This document shows positions 1 through 8,532 of a stretch of DNA of 64,000 nt, one piece after another; the first letter of the stretch is position 1, and every line of letters begins with the position of its first letter. A program made the translations under genes and the position numbers. Source of the DNA: Rhizobium nepotum 39/7 (lineage in GTDB: Bacteria > Pseudomonadota > Alphaproteobacteria > Rhizobiales > Rhizobiaceae); assembly GCF_000949865.1 (NCBI RefSeq), contig NZ_JWJH01000015.1:62001-126000 (forward strand), in the 5' to 3' direction. Under the pieces are notes generated by a model. That model did no database searches, was not told the DNA's origin, and was given only the letters and a program-made list of their open reading frames with translations.

Positions 1-2
1 GC

Positions 3-62
3 CGTGCCCTCAATGCCCAGCCGGCCGCAGCGTCGGCGAACGGGGACTGGCAGGAGTTCTGA
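3..62 (+). CDS. C-terminal tail of a methyl-accepting chemotaxis protein (partial)
   Basis: Only the last 19 codons and the stop lie in the window. The reading frame ends in the residues GDWQEF followed by TGA at 60-62. A terminal xWxxF pentapeptide on a flexible Ala-rich tail is the CheR/CheB docking site of chemoreceptors in the established MCP family, so this is inferred to be the end of an MCP. A strong intrinsic terminator follows 42 bases after the stop, which fits a gene end. Too little sequence is present to say what is sensed. Confidence 0.6.
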   Translation, partial: RALNAQPAAASANGDWQEF

Positions 63-104
63 GGCGTCGCCTCAGGTTTTGTTTGCCACCGGTTTTACAT
101 CAAC

Positions 105-135
105 CGCCGCCCCCTCCCGGGCGGCGTTTGTTTTT
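105..135 (+). terminator. Rho-independent terminator after the chemoreceptor gene
   Basis: A perfect 8-bp stem (CGCCGCCC at 105-112 with GGGCGGCG at 119-126) and a 6-base loop are followed by TTTGTTTTT. It separates the chemoreceptor gene from the sensor kinase gene. Confidence 0.85.
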
Positions 136-196
136 CCGACAGTGAAGCTGTTTGTTTTGCAACGCATTGGAAAAATATCTGTTAGGTCCTATTATC

Positions 197-1735
197 GTGC
201 TTGCATATAAACCGAGCCGTTCCACCGAAGCGGCGGCGCGCATACAGGATCAGGGCCCGGTGTTTTCTAAAGGCGTAGACAGCTTGGACGGCACGGAGAA
301 CAATCCGGTGCACTGTGTGCCGGGATTGACCGGAGGTCTTTCGGGGCGGCTGCTGTTGCTTACCGTCATTTTCGTGATGATTGCCGAAGTGCTGATCTTC
401 GTGCCTTCGGTCGCCAATATGCGCCTTTCGTGGCTGCGGGACCGCCTGAACACGGCCGCCGCCGCCGGCGCGGTGATCGATGGCCTGCAGGCCGAATTGC
501 CACGAAGCGTGCAGAACGACACGCTGATGGCCACCGGGGCGAAGCTTATCGCGCTGCGCAAGGACGGCACGTCGCGCCTGCTCGCCGTGGCGGAAACGCC
601 GCCCGGGGTCGATGAGCAATATGATCTTTCCGATGTTTCGCAACTGGCTGCGGTACGGGACGCGTTCTCCACATTGCTGTTTGGCGGCAATCGCGTCATC
701 CGCGTTTTCGATGTCGTCGGCGACAGCGACACCATCATCGAACTGGTGCTGGGCGAAAACAAGCTGCGGGCGGCGATGCTCGCTTATGCCCGCAACGTTT
801 TCCTGATCTCCATCGTCCTGTCGCTCGTGACCGCTGGTCTTATCTTTGTTTCCATCAACCGCATCATGATCCGGCCCATACGCCGCCTGACGCTCGGCAT
901 GCAGCGTTTTTCCGAGGAGCCCGGCAATCCCGAGCGGATTTTCGTGCCGGAGGAAGGAAGCGACGAGCTGGCTGTCGCCGGACGTCACCTTTCCGACATG
1001 CAGACTGAGTTGCAGAAAACCCTGCGGCAACAGAAGAACCTCGTGGATCTCGGTCTGGCGGTTTCGAAGATCAACCATGACATGCGCAATATCCTGTCAT
1101 CCGCGCAGCTCATGTCGGACCGGCTGGTGGATGCCAAGGATCCGATGGTCCGGAGCTTTGCACCGAAACTGCTGCGCACGATCGACCGCGCCGTCGCCTA
1201 CACAAGCGAGGTTCTGGCCTATGGGCAGGCGACGGAGGGCGCGCCGAAACGCAAGACGGTTCACTTGAGCAATCTGGTGCGGGATGTGCGCGACATTCTG
1301 GCGCTGGAGCCTGAAAGCGGCATTGAGTTTCAGGACAGTGTGCCCGCCGATCTCACTGTCGATGCGGATGCCGAGCAGCTTTTCCGGGTGATCCACAATC
1401 TCTGTCGCAATGCCGTTCAGGCCCTGCAGTCCGACGCGACGAATACCACGCCACGGTATCTTTCGATTTCGGCCCAGAGGGCCGGCAGCGTTGTCAGCAT
1501 CGTCATAGACGACAACGGGCCGGGCATGCCGCGTAAGGCGAAAGAGAATCTGTTTTCCGCCTTCAGGGGATCGGCCCGTTCCGGCGGCACAGGCCTCGGG
1601 CTCGTTATTGCGCGGGAACTGGTGCTTGCCCATGGCGGCACGATCGCGCTTGTCGAAAAACCCGGTCCCGGCACGCAGTTCCGCATTGAGATCGCCGACC
1701 GCGCCGCTTCCGTGCATGCGGCCAGAACCGCCTGA
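197..1735 (+). CDS. Membrane sensor histidine kinase
   Basis: The protein has a cytosolic N-terminus, a first transmembrane helix near residues 50-72, a periplasmic stretch of about 150 residues, a second helix around residues 205-225, then a HAMP-like linker, a dimerisation helix and an ATPase domain. The H-box reads INHDMRN, with the phospho-acceptor His near residue 294 from this start. The ATPase N-box (HNLCRNAVQAL), G1 (DDNGPGMP) and G2 (GGTGLGLVIARE) are all present. No response regulator is adjacent, so its partner is unknown. The frame is open from a TTG at 152; GTG 197 was chosen because TAGGT lies just upstream, but the start is uncertain and GTG 260 is also possible. Confidence 0.85.
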   Translation: MLAYKPSRSTEAAARIQDQGPVFSKGVDSLDGTENNPVHCVPGLTGGLSGRLLLLTVIFVMIAEVLIFVPSVANMRLSWLRDRLNTAAAAGAVIDGLQAELPRSVQNDTLMATGAKLIALRKDGTSRLLAVAETPPGVDEQYDLSDVSQLAAVRDAFSTLLFGGNRVIRVFDVVGDSDTIIELVLGENKLRAAMLAYARNVFLISIVLSLVTAGLIFVSINRIMIRPIRRLTLGMQRFSEEPGNPERIFVPEEGSDELAVAGRHLSDMQTELQKTLRQQKNLVDLGLAVSKINHDMRNILSSAQLMSDRLVDAKDPMVRSFAPKLLRTIDRAVAYTSEVLAYGQATEGAPKRKTVHLSNLVRDVRDILALEPESGIEFQDSVPADLTVDADAEQLFRVIHNLCRNAVQALQSDATNTTPRYLSISAQRAGSVVSIVIDDNGPGMPRKAKENLFSAFRGSARSGGTGLGLVIARELVLAHGGTIALVEKPGPGTQFRIEIADRAASVHAARTA

Positions 1736-1952
1736 AAATTCGGACCGGAGACAGTTCGGGGCGATCGCCACACCCGCCGGATTATGCGCCACATACGACC
1801 CCTCGAAAACGGCCTCTTTGGAATTACTAGTATAATCAATAGGATACGTGAATTGCTGCGGAAAAATGACAATTTCGAAGCGAAATCACTTGCAATCGGA
1901 ATGAGGACGTTTTAGAGGATCGCCACGCCACCGGAAACGACCGGAACGGCAC

Positions 1953-2029
1953 GCACCCGTAGCTCAGCTGGATAGAGCACCAGACTACGAATCTGGGGGT
2001 CAGGAGTTCGAATCTCTTCGGGTGCGCCA
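1953..2029 (+). tRNA. tRNA-Arg (anticodon ACG)
   Basis: A full cloverleaf is visible: acceptor GCACCCG pairs with CGGGTGC, the D-arm is GCTC..GAGC, and the anticodon stem CCAGA/TCTGG carries the loop CTACGAA with anticodon ACG. The T-loop is TTCGAAT. The CCA end is encoded. Length is 77 nt. Confidence 0.97.
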
Positions 2030-2202
2030 TTTCTCTTCTCATAAAAATATAGTGATACGCCCCGCGCCAGCCGCCATTTTGTCACGCTGTGCAGCACGGG
2101 CGTTATCGGCATTGGAATAAGGTCCGCAAGGCCGGACAGATTCCGCACTTCCCGAAAATGTGCTAAGGTCACCGGGTCATTCGATGACCGCAGGTGAAAG
2201 CC

Positions 2203-3015
2203 ATGTTGGAAACGGACAAGGTGTTTGCCGGGTCTATCCCGGAAAACTACGACCGATATATGGTGCCGTTGATTTTCGAGCCATTCGCCCGGGACCTGGC
2301 GCGGCGGGCGGCGGCATTGATGCCGGTCGATGTTCTGGAAATCGCCGCAGGCACCGGGGTCGTTACCCGCGAACTGGCACCCGGATTGTCGCCTGCTGCC
2401 AACTATGTCGTGACCGATCTCAACCAGCCGATGCTCGACTTTGCGGCATCGCGACAGGCGCCGGATAGTCGCATCCAGTGGCGTCAGGCAGATGCTCAGA
2501 CCTTGCCGTTTGAAAATGCGACTTTCGATCTCGTTTTCTGCCAGTTCGGCGCGATGTTCTTCACCGACCGCTTGTCCGCCTATCGCGAAGCGAAGAGGGT
2601 GCTGAAGCCCGGCGGACATTATTTATTCAACGTGTGGGATAGCATCGAAGAAAATCACTTCGCGAATGAGGTGACGAACGCCCTTGCACGCATGTTCCCT
2701 GAGGATCCGCCGCGTTTCATGGTGCGCACCCCGCACGGTTACCACGATAAGGCGTTGATACGTAGCGAGCTGGAAAGTGCCGGGTTTTCCCGCGTGGTGA
2801 TCGAGACGATATCGGCGCAAAGCCGGGCCCCGTCGCCGCGCATTCCGGCTGTCGCCTATTGTCAGGGAACTGTTCTTCGGACCGAAATCGAAGCCAGAGC
2901 GCCGGGAAAACTGGAGGAGGCGACGAACTGCGCCGCATCCGCAATTGAAGCGCGGTATGGCAGCGGCGAGGTTGCCGCCAAAATTCAGGCGCACGTGATT
3001 CTGGCTGCCGGTTAG
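2203..3015 (+). CDS. Class I SAM-dependent methyltransferase
   Basis: A 270-residue protein with a Rossmann methyltransferase fold. Motif I is VLEIAAGTGVVTREL, an acidic residue follows at TDLNQPML, and the post-I region reads WRQADAQTLPFENATFDLVFCQFG, as in UbiE/ubiquinone-type methyltransferases (Methyltransf_11). The substrate cannot be told from sequence. ATG 2203 is preferred over the in-frame GTG 2194 because AGGTGA, the likely ribosome-binding site, covers the GTG. The gene stands alone between tRNA-Arg and the ABC transporter. Confidence 0.85.
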   Translation: MLETDKVFAGSIPENYDRYMVPLIFEPFARDLARRAAALMPVDVLEIAAGTGVVTRELAPGLSPAANYVVTDLNQPMLDFAASRQAPDSRIQWRQADAQTLPFENATFDLVFCQFGAMFFTDRLSAYREAKRVLKPGGHYLFNVWDSIEENHFANEVTNALARMFPEDPPRFMVRTPHGYHDKALIRSELESAGFSRVVIETISAQSRAPSPRIPAVAYCQGTVLRTEIEARAPGKLEEATNCAASAIEARYGSGEVAAKIQAHVILAAG

Positions 3016-3191
3016 AATACCGGATGCCCCGGTGCAGCCAGGCCGGTTTTAGTCGATAAATCCGGGTCCGGATATTCGGAGCGCGCCCTTAATATTAGTC
3101 GTCTTCGATGGATGCCTATGTCACAAGGCCCGGCGATGAGCCGAGATTGCCGGGCTTTCCGGTGTCACCGAACTTTCTGCAAACCTTCGTC

Positions 3192-3208
3192 ATATTGTCA
3201 TACAATAT
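3192..3208. promoter_or_regulatory. GntR-like palindromic operator candidate before the ABC importer
   Basis: A perfect dyad, ATATTGT-CAT-ACAATAT, lies 33 bases before the ATPase gene. The TTGTnnnACAA core resembles sites bound by FCD-type GntR regulators. The dyad is read directly from the sequence; the regulator class is an inference, and no GntR gene lies in the window. Confidence 0.5.
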
Positions 3209-3240
3209 AAGCATATGCGCTTCAGAAAAAGGAGCGCAGA

Positions 3241-4386
3241 ATGACGCCACAATCACTTGAACTTTCGGGCATCGGTAAAGGCTTTGGAGCCGACGATGTT
3301 CTGAAAGAGATCGATCTCTCCATCCGTCCCGGAGAGTTTTTGTCCCTCGTCGGCATGTCTGGCTGTGGCAAGTCCACACTGTTGCGCATCATCGCAGGGC
3401 TGGAAACGCCGGATCGCGGTTCGGTCACGATCGGCGGTCAGGATGTGACGGAGATCGATCCGAGCGACCGCAATCTGGCGATGGTGTTCCAGTCCTACGC
3501 GCTTTACCCGCATATGAACGTGCGCCAGAATATCGCGACACCGCTTCGGATGCGGCGTCTGCCCTTTGTCGCACGGTTGCCGCTGATCGGACGGATGGCG
3601 GCGCCGGCCGATACGCTGCGTGAGATCGATGCCGCTGTCGAACAGGCGGCCGAGACCCTGCAGATCGCGCATCTGCTGGATCGTAAACCGGCGCAGCTTT
3701 CCGGTGGCCAGCGTCAGCGCGTGGCGCTTGCCCGGGCGCTGGTGCGCTCGCCCGCCGCATTCCTGATGGATGAGCCGCTCTCCAACCTCGACGCCAAGCT
3801 TCGCGCCCATATGCGCGAGGAACTCGTGGGGCTGCACCGGCGGCTGGGCGCGACCTTCATCTACGTCACCCACGATCAGATCGAGGCCATGACCATGTCG
3901 GACCGCATCGCGCTGATGTCGGAAGGTCGCATCGAGCAGCTCGGCACGCCGGATGAACTGTACCGGAAACCAGCGACACTGACGGTTGCGCGCTTTATCG
4001 GCACGCCATCGATCAACCTGCTGCCGGTGGAACTCGATGCTGAGGGCAAGGTCACGGCTTTTGGGCGCGATCTTGGTGTCGCGGCCTCGGGTCGCGATGT
4101 CGGTCCGGCGACGCTCGGCATTCGCGCCGAGGATTTGCGTCCAGGTATCGAAGGTTTCGCGGTGCGGATAACCCGCAGCGAAACCCACGGTGCGGACCGT
4201 TTCGTGAGCTGCCGTCTTCTGAGCGACGAGACGGTGACCATCACCCTGCGTCAGACCGCCGGTGAGGCGTTGGGCGCGGATGAGAACGGCGTGATGAACC
4301 TCGGCTTTGCGCCGGAGCGCGTGCATCTCTTCGCCGCAGACGGCCTGCGCCGCAAGACGACCGTGCGTGAAATGGTGCCGGCATGA
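3241..4386 (+). CDS. ABC importer ATPase, UgpC/MalK type
   Basis: A 381-residue ATPase of the carbohydrate-uptake (CUT1) class. It has Walker A GMSGCGKST, Q-loop FQSYALYPH, signature LSGGQRQRVALARAL, Walker B AFLMDEPLSNLD and the switch His in VTHDQ. A C-terminal TOBE region follows. It energises the two permeases encoded immediately downstream; its stop overlaps the next start by four bases (ATGA at 4383), so translation is likely coupled. An insertion of roughly 25 residues after the Q-loop is longer than in E. coli MalK. ATG 3241 follows the run AAAAAGGAGCG. Confidence 0.92.
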   Translation: MTPQSLELSGIGKGFGADDVLKEIDLSIRPGEFLSLVGMSGCGKSTLLRIIAGLETPDRGSVTIGGQDVTEIDPSDRNLAMVFQSYALYPHMNVRQNIATPLRMRRLPFVARLPLIGRMAAPADTLREIDAAVEQAAETLQIAHLLDRKPAQLSGGQRQRVALARALVRSPAAFLMDEPLSNLDAKLRAHMREELVGLHRRLGATFIYVTHDQIEAMTMSDRIALMSEGRIEQLGTPDELYRKPATLTVARFIGTPSINLLPVELDAEGKVTAFGRDLGVAASGRDVGPATLGIRAEDLRPGIEGFAVRITRSETHGADRFVSCRLLSDETVTITLRQTAGEALGADENGVMNLGFAPERVHLFAADGLRRKTTVREMVPA

Positions 4387-5309
4387 CGGCGGTTGATTTT
4401 TCCCCGGCTGCGCGCGCAAAAGCTCGTCCGCGCCTGTCGAAAGCGGACCGGCGGATGATCTGGCGTGGGCTGATGTTCGCAGCACCGGCGAGCCTGTTGC
4501 TTTTGGCGATCTATATCGTTCCGATACTCGTTCTGGCCGGTTTTTCCGTCACCGATTACAAGCTTGGCGCGCTCTCCACCCGCTTTGTGGGCCTCGGCAA
4601 TTTCGTCAAGGCTTTTCACGACCCGGTTTTCCTGCGTGCACTGGCGAATACGGCCATCTATGCGGCCATCGTCATTCCCCTGGGCGTGTTTCTGGCGCTC
4701 GGCGTGGCCCTGCTCGTTTATAACCGCAAGCGCAGCCGCGCCTTTTGGGAAGTGGCCTATTTTCTTCCCGTCACCGCGACGCTCGTTGCCATGGCGACCG
4801 TGTGGCAATTCCTGCTGCACCCTTCGCTTGGCCCGGTGAATGCGGCGATCAAGTGGTTCGGCTTCGAGCCCGTCGCGTTCCTTTCCAACCCCGTTCTCCT
4901 CATTCCCACCATGGCGCTGATGGGTGTCTGGCAGGTTCTGGGCTTCAACATGGTGCTGTTCCTCGCCGGCCTCACCGCCATTTCGAAGGATCTGCATGAG
5001 GCCGTGAGGCTGGACGGGGCGAAAAACCCGGTCGACCGTTTTTTGACGGTGACGTGGCCGATGCTGGGGCCGACGACGATGTTTGTGGTGGTCACCACCT
5101 CGATCTCGGCCTTCAAGGTGTTCGAGACGGTCGCCGTGCTGACCAAGGGTCGCTTCGGCTCCGAAACACTGCTTTTCGATCTCTATCTTGAGGGTTTCGA
5201 ATATTCCAACACCGGTTATGCCGCCGCGCTGACGGTGATCTTCCTCGTCATCGTGCTGATCCTGTCGATCGGCCAGACGCTGCATATGGACCGGAAGGTG
5301 CACTACTGA
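4383..5309 (+). CDS. ABC importer permease, UgpA/MalF type
   Basis: A 308-residue inner-membrane protein with about six predicted transmembrane helices. The conserved EAA loop appears as EAVRLDGAKNPVDRFLTVTWPMLGPT near residues 205-230, the site that docks with the ATPase. It is the first of the two CUT1-family permeases that form the channel for the sugar or polyol-phosphate importer. It overlaps the ATPase gene upstream and shares one base with the next permease gene. Confidence 0.92.
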   Translation: MTAVDFSPAARAKARPRLSKADRRMIWRGLMFAAPASLLLLAIYIVPILVLAGFSVTDYKLGALSTRFVGLGNFVKAFHDPVFLRALANTAIYAAIVIPLGVFLALGVALLVYNRKRSRAFWEVAYFLPVTATLVAMATVWQFLLHPSLGPVNAAIKWFGFEPVAFLSNPVLLIPTMALMGVWQVLGFNMVLFLAGLTAISKDLHEAVRLDGAKNPVDRFLTVTWPMLGPTTMFVVVTTSISAFKVFETVAVLTKGRFGSETLLFDLYLEGFEYSNTGYAAALTVIFLVIVLILSIGQTLHMDRKVHY

Positions 5310-6130
5310 TGGCCGCGCTCCGTAAATATCTCCCGCATCTCGTTCTGGCGCTCGGCGCTTTCGTGATGCTCCTGCCGTTCTACTGGATGATGTTGACATC
5401 GATCCGCTCGCCGGCGGAAATATTCGACGTTTCTCTCTGGCCGATCCCCGCGAAATTCGATGCCGTCGAAAACTATACCCGGGCAACGGGCCAGGTGCCG
5501 ATGGCGCGTTTCATGCTGAACGGCGTCATCGTCTGCGTCGGCATCCTCGTCGTGCAGGTCCTGACATCGGTTCCCGCAGCCTATGCGCTGGCGAAGCTCA
5601 GGTTTCCGGGTCGCAAGCTGCTGCTGGGTCTGGTCATCGCGGCACTTTGCGTTCCCATTCAGGCGCTTGCCCTGCCGCTTTTCGTCGGTCTGGCGAAGAC
5701 GGAACTGTTGAACACCTATTTTGCGATGATGATGCCGTTCTTCCTCTCGGTCTTCGCCATCTTCCTGTTCAACCAGTCCTTCCGCAGCTACCCGGACGAA
5801 ATCATCGAGGCGGCCCGCATGGATGGTTTTTCGGAAATGGAGATTTGCTGGGGACTGGTGCTGCGCGGCTCGCTGCCCTCGCTCGCCGCTTTCTCGATCT
5901 TCTCGCTCGTCGCCCACTGGAACGACCTTTATTGGCCGATGATCGTGGTCTCCGACACCAATCTGGCCCCGCCGCCGCTCGGCATGATGCTCTTCGCGGA
6001 TGTCGAATCCGGCGCCAATTACGGTGCGCTGATGGCGGGCGCGACACTGATTACCGCGCCAATGGTGCTGTGCTTCCTCCTCGCACGGCGGCATTTCATC
6101 GCCGGTATTACCATGACCGGCGTCAAGTGA
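5309..6130 (+). CDS. ABC importer permease, UgpE/MalG type
   Basis: A 273-residue second CUT1 permease with six predicted membrane helices. Its EAA loop is EAARMDGFSEMEICWGLVLRGSLPSL. The C-terminal TGVK resembles the usual short MalG/UgpE tail. Its ATG overlaps the stop of the preceding permease gene (TGATG). The binding-protein gene starts 41 bases downstream with its own ribosome-binding site. Confidence 0.92.
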   Translation: MAALRKYLPHLVLALGAFVMLLPFYWMMLTSIRSPAEIFDVSLWPIPAKFDAVENYTRATGQVPMARFMLNGVIVCVGILVVQVLTSVPAAYALAKLRFPGRKLLLGLVIAALCVPIQALALPLFVGLAKTELLNTYFAMMMPFFLSVFAIFLFNQSFRSYPDEIIEAARMDGFSEMEICWGLVLRGSLPSLAAFSIFSLVAHWNDLYWPMIVVSDTNLAPPPLGMMLFADVESGANYGALMAGATLITAPMVLCFLLARRHFIAGITMTGVK

Positions 6131-6171
6131 CGCCGTTCAAGCTCCTCCTCCCAACCCTTCTGGAGAATGAC

Positions 6172-7464
6172 ATGAAAATCAACCGACGCGCTCTGATGGG
6201 CGGTCTGGCACTCGGCGTGGCCTTTGCAGGCCTCGCAACGCCGGTTCTCGCCAACGAAATCACGCTCAACGTTCTCTACAACCTGCCGGGCTTCACGAAA
6301 TTCCATCAGCCACTGGCCGATGAGTTCATGAAGAAAAACCCTGATGTGAAGATCAACTTCCTCGCTCCGGCCGCAGGCTACAATGAAGGCCAGCAGCAGG
6401 TTCTGCGCTCGGCCGTCACGGGCAATCTGCCTGATGTTTATTTCTCGGGTTACAACCTGACGGCGGAACTGGTGCACACGCTCGCACCGCGCAACCAGAT
6501 CACCGATCTTAGCCCGTTCATCCAGGCTGAAGGCGGTCAGGCGTTCCTCGACAAGAACTACAGCCCGAAGATGGCGGCACTCGGCCAGATCGACGGCAAG
6601 CAGTACGGCCTGCCGGTCAATGCGTCCTCGCCGATCATCTATATCAACTCCGACCTCGTCACCAAGGCCGGTGGCGATCCGGACAAGATGCCGACGACCT
6701 TCCCGGAACTCATTGCTCTTGCCAAGAAGATCAAGGCTCTCGACCCGAAGTTCGCGGGCATGAGCTACGACATCAACGGCTGGCCGGATGACTGGTTGTG
6801 GCAGGCGTTCATTTACGAGCAGGGCGGCAAGCTCGTTGACGAAAAGACCAAGACGGTTGCTTTCGACAATGAAATCGGCCTCAACGCGCTGAAGATGGCT
6901 CGCCAGTTCGTCACCGAAGGCGGCCAGAACCTGCTCGACTGGGATCAGTCGCGCCAGCAGTTCGGTGCAGGCCTCACCGGCTTCATCTTCTCCACCCCGG
7001 CCCACGTCCAGACCATCACCGGTCTGGTTGGCGACCGCTTCAAGCTGAAGACGGCGACCTTCCCGCTCGACAACAAGGAAAAGGGCGGCGTGCCGACCGG
7101 TGGCAACTCTGCCGTTATCCTGACGCAGGAAAAGGCCAAGCAGGATGCTGCCTGGAAATACCTGAAGTGGATCACCGGCCCCGAGGCGCAGAACACCATC
7201 GTTCGCATCACGGGCTACCTGCCGACCAACAAGCTGGCCACCGGTCCGGACTTCCTCGCGCCCTATTACGTCGAGAACCCGAATGTGAAGACCGCGTCGC
7301 TTCAGGCTGACCGTTCTCTGCCCTGGGCCGGTTATCCGGGTGGCGATTCCGTCCGCATCTGGCGCACGCAGCGCGACATCATCGGCACCGTCATGCGCGG
7401 TGAAGTGACGCCGGAAGCCGGTCTCAAGCAGATCGTCGAGCAGACCAACGCCTTGCTGAAATAA
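6172..7464 (+). CDS. ABC importer periplasmic binding protein, UgpB-like
   Basis: A 430-residue extracellular solute-binding protein of family 1. Residues 1-24 form a signal peptide (basic MKINRR, hydrophobic core, cleavage near VLANE). The body has the usual two-lobe pattern and ends in GVTPEAGLKQ-like helices (here GEVTPEAGLKQIVEQ). It is the fourth gene of the importer operon. The ligand is not provable from sequence; the downstream GpdQ-like phosphodiesterase points to glycerol phosphate or a glycerophosphodiester. ATG 6172 follows TGGAGAATG. Confidence 0.9.
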   Translation: MKINRRALMGGLALGVAFAGLATPVLANEITLNVLYNLPGFTKFHQPLADEFMKKNPDVKINFLAPAAGYNEGQQQVLRSAVTGNLPDVYFSGYNLTAELVHTLAPRNQITDLSPFIQAEGGQAFLDKNYSPKMAALGQIDGKQYGLPVNASSPIIYINSDLVTKAGGDPDKMPTTFPELIALAKKIKALDPKFAGMSYDINGWPDDWLWQAFIYEQGGKLVDEKTKTVAFDNEIGLNALKMARQFVTEGGQNLLDWDQSRQQFGAGLTGFIFSTPAHVQTITGLVGDRFKLKTATFPLDNKEKGGVPTGGNSAVILTQEKAKQDAAWKYLKWITGPEAQNTIVRITGYLPTNKLATGPDFLAPYYVENPNVKTASLQADRSLPWAGYPGGDSVRIWRTQRDIIGTVMRGEVTPEAGLKQIVEQTNALLK

Positions 7465-7477
7465 GCGAAACCATCGG

Positions 7478-7510
7478 GGCTGCGGGAAAACCCATTCCCG
7501 CAGCCATTTT
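7478..7510 (+). terminator. Stem-loop between the binding-protein and phosphodiesterase genes
   Basis: GGCTGCGGG (7478-7486) pairs perfectly with CCCGCAGCC (7497-7505), followed by ATTTTG. It lies inside a likely operon, so it may act as a partial terminator or an mRNA-stabilising hairpin that favours high binding-protein levels. Confidence 0.65.
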
Positions 7511-7527
7511 GCGCAGAAAGACCGACA

Positions 7528-8328
7528 ATGAAGATCATCCAGATCACCGACACCCATCTTCTGCCGCCGGGCATCGCGATAAACGGCGTGGACCCCGAAA
7601 AGCAGCTGCGCGCGGCGATATCAGATATCATCGAAAAACACGCCGACGCCGATCTTCTTGTCATGACGGGCGATCTTTGCAATTACGGTGAGCCGGAGGC
7701 CTATGAGCTGCTGCGCGACATTCTCGCGCCCGTATCCTTGCCCATGCGCCTCATGCTCGGCAATCACGACCGCCGCCCGGAATTCGTGGCGGCTTTTCCC
7801 GAACAGCCACGGGACGAAAACGGCTATATCCAGTCCTTTATCGATACCGAATTCGGCCGCCTGCTGTTTCTCGACAGCCATGAGGCAGATGTCATCGGCG
7901 GCATCTACGGGGCGGATCGTCTGACATGGCTGGACAGCGCGCTTGAAGGTGCCGGCGACCTGCCGGTGACGGTTTTCATTCACCACCCGCCGATGGATTG
8001 CGGTATCCGGCATTTCGAAAACATCGGCATGCATGACGACGGCGCAATCATGCGTCGCCTCGCCGCTCATCAAGCCGGCGTGCGCCATATTGTTTTCGGT
8101 CACATTCATGTTCCGATGGCGGGCACCAGCGCGGAGGGCATAGCCTATAGTTCCGGTCAGGCCTGCGCGCACCGTTTCATCACCGATATCGCGGTTGTCG
8201 ATCCCCTGTGGACGGGCGGCAACCCCTGTTACCGGGTGATCAGCCTCGGTGCGTTCGGCTTGCGCGCCTATGATGCCGAAGTGGGGCAGGCCGTACTCGG
8301 TCAGGCCTCCGCTTGTGAAGGCCCCTGA
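7528..8328 (+). CDS. Calcineurin-type phosphodiesterase, GpdQ/CpdA-like
   Basis: A 266-residue metallophosphoesterase with all metal-binding blocks in order: TDTH at the N-terminus, GDLCN, GNHD, the HHPP block and GHIH. The layout matches the class III cyclic nucleotide and glycerophosphodiester phosphodiesterases (GpdQ, CpdA, Rv0805). It sits 63 bases after the importer binding protein, in the position UgpQ holds in the enterobacterial ugp operon, although UgpQ is an unrelated TIM-barrel enzyme. Hydrolysis of an imported glycerophosphodiester is therefore the favoured inference. cAMP phosphodiesterase activity is the alternative. Confidence 0.85.
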   Translation: MKIIQITDTHLLPPGIAINGVDPEKQLRAAISDIIEKHADADLLVMTGDLCNYGEPEAYELLRDILAPVSLPMRLMLGNHDRRPEFVAAFPEQPRDENGYIQSFIDTEFGRLLFLDSHEADVIGGIYGADRLTWLDSALEGAGDLPVTVFIHHPPMDCGIRHFENIGMHDDGAIMRRLAAHQAGVRHIVFGHIHVPMAGTSAEGIAYSSGQACAHRFITDIAVVDPLWTGGNPCYRVISLGAFGLRAYDAEVGQAVLGQASACEGP

Positions 8329-8376
8329 TCTCGCGCGATTTTCCACGATACGATAAAAATCACATCGCATCTCCTC

Positions 8377-8408
8377 GGACCCATAGCCTGACAATTGGGT
8401 CCGTTTGG
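8377..8408 (+). terminator. Weak hairpin after the phosphodiesterase gene
   Basis: GGACCC and GGGTCC are separated by a 15-base loop and followed by GTTTGG. The stem is only 6 bp, so this is a weak terminator candidate. Confidence 0.35.
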
Positions 8409-8532
8409 ACACACCGGGGCGGAAATCTCCACCGTTTCGCGATGGTTGCTGGCGCGGCAGTTCCGCCTCCGGTAGAAATTCCTATCCTCCGGCCGCTATC
8501 CAGCTGCCTCTGGGTTGTAGGAGAATGATGTG

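Noticed and set aside
4251..5486. Long minus-strand open frames over the ABC permease genes.
   Set aside because: They are high-GC shadow frames, rich in Arg, His and Gln, crossing gene boundaries of the intact operon.
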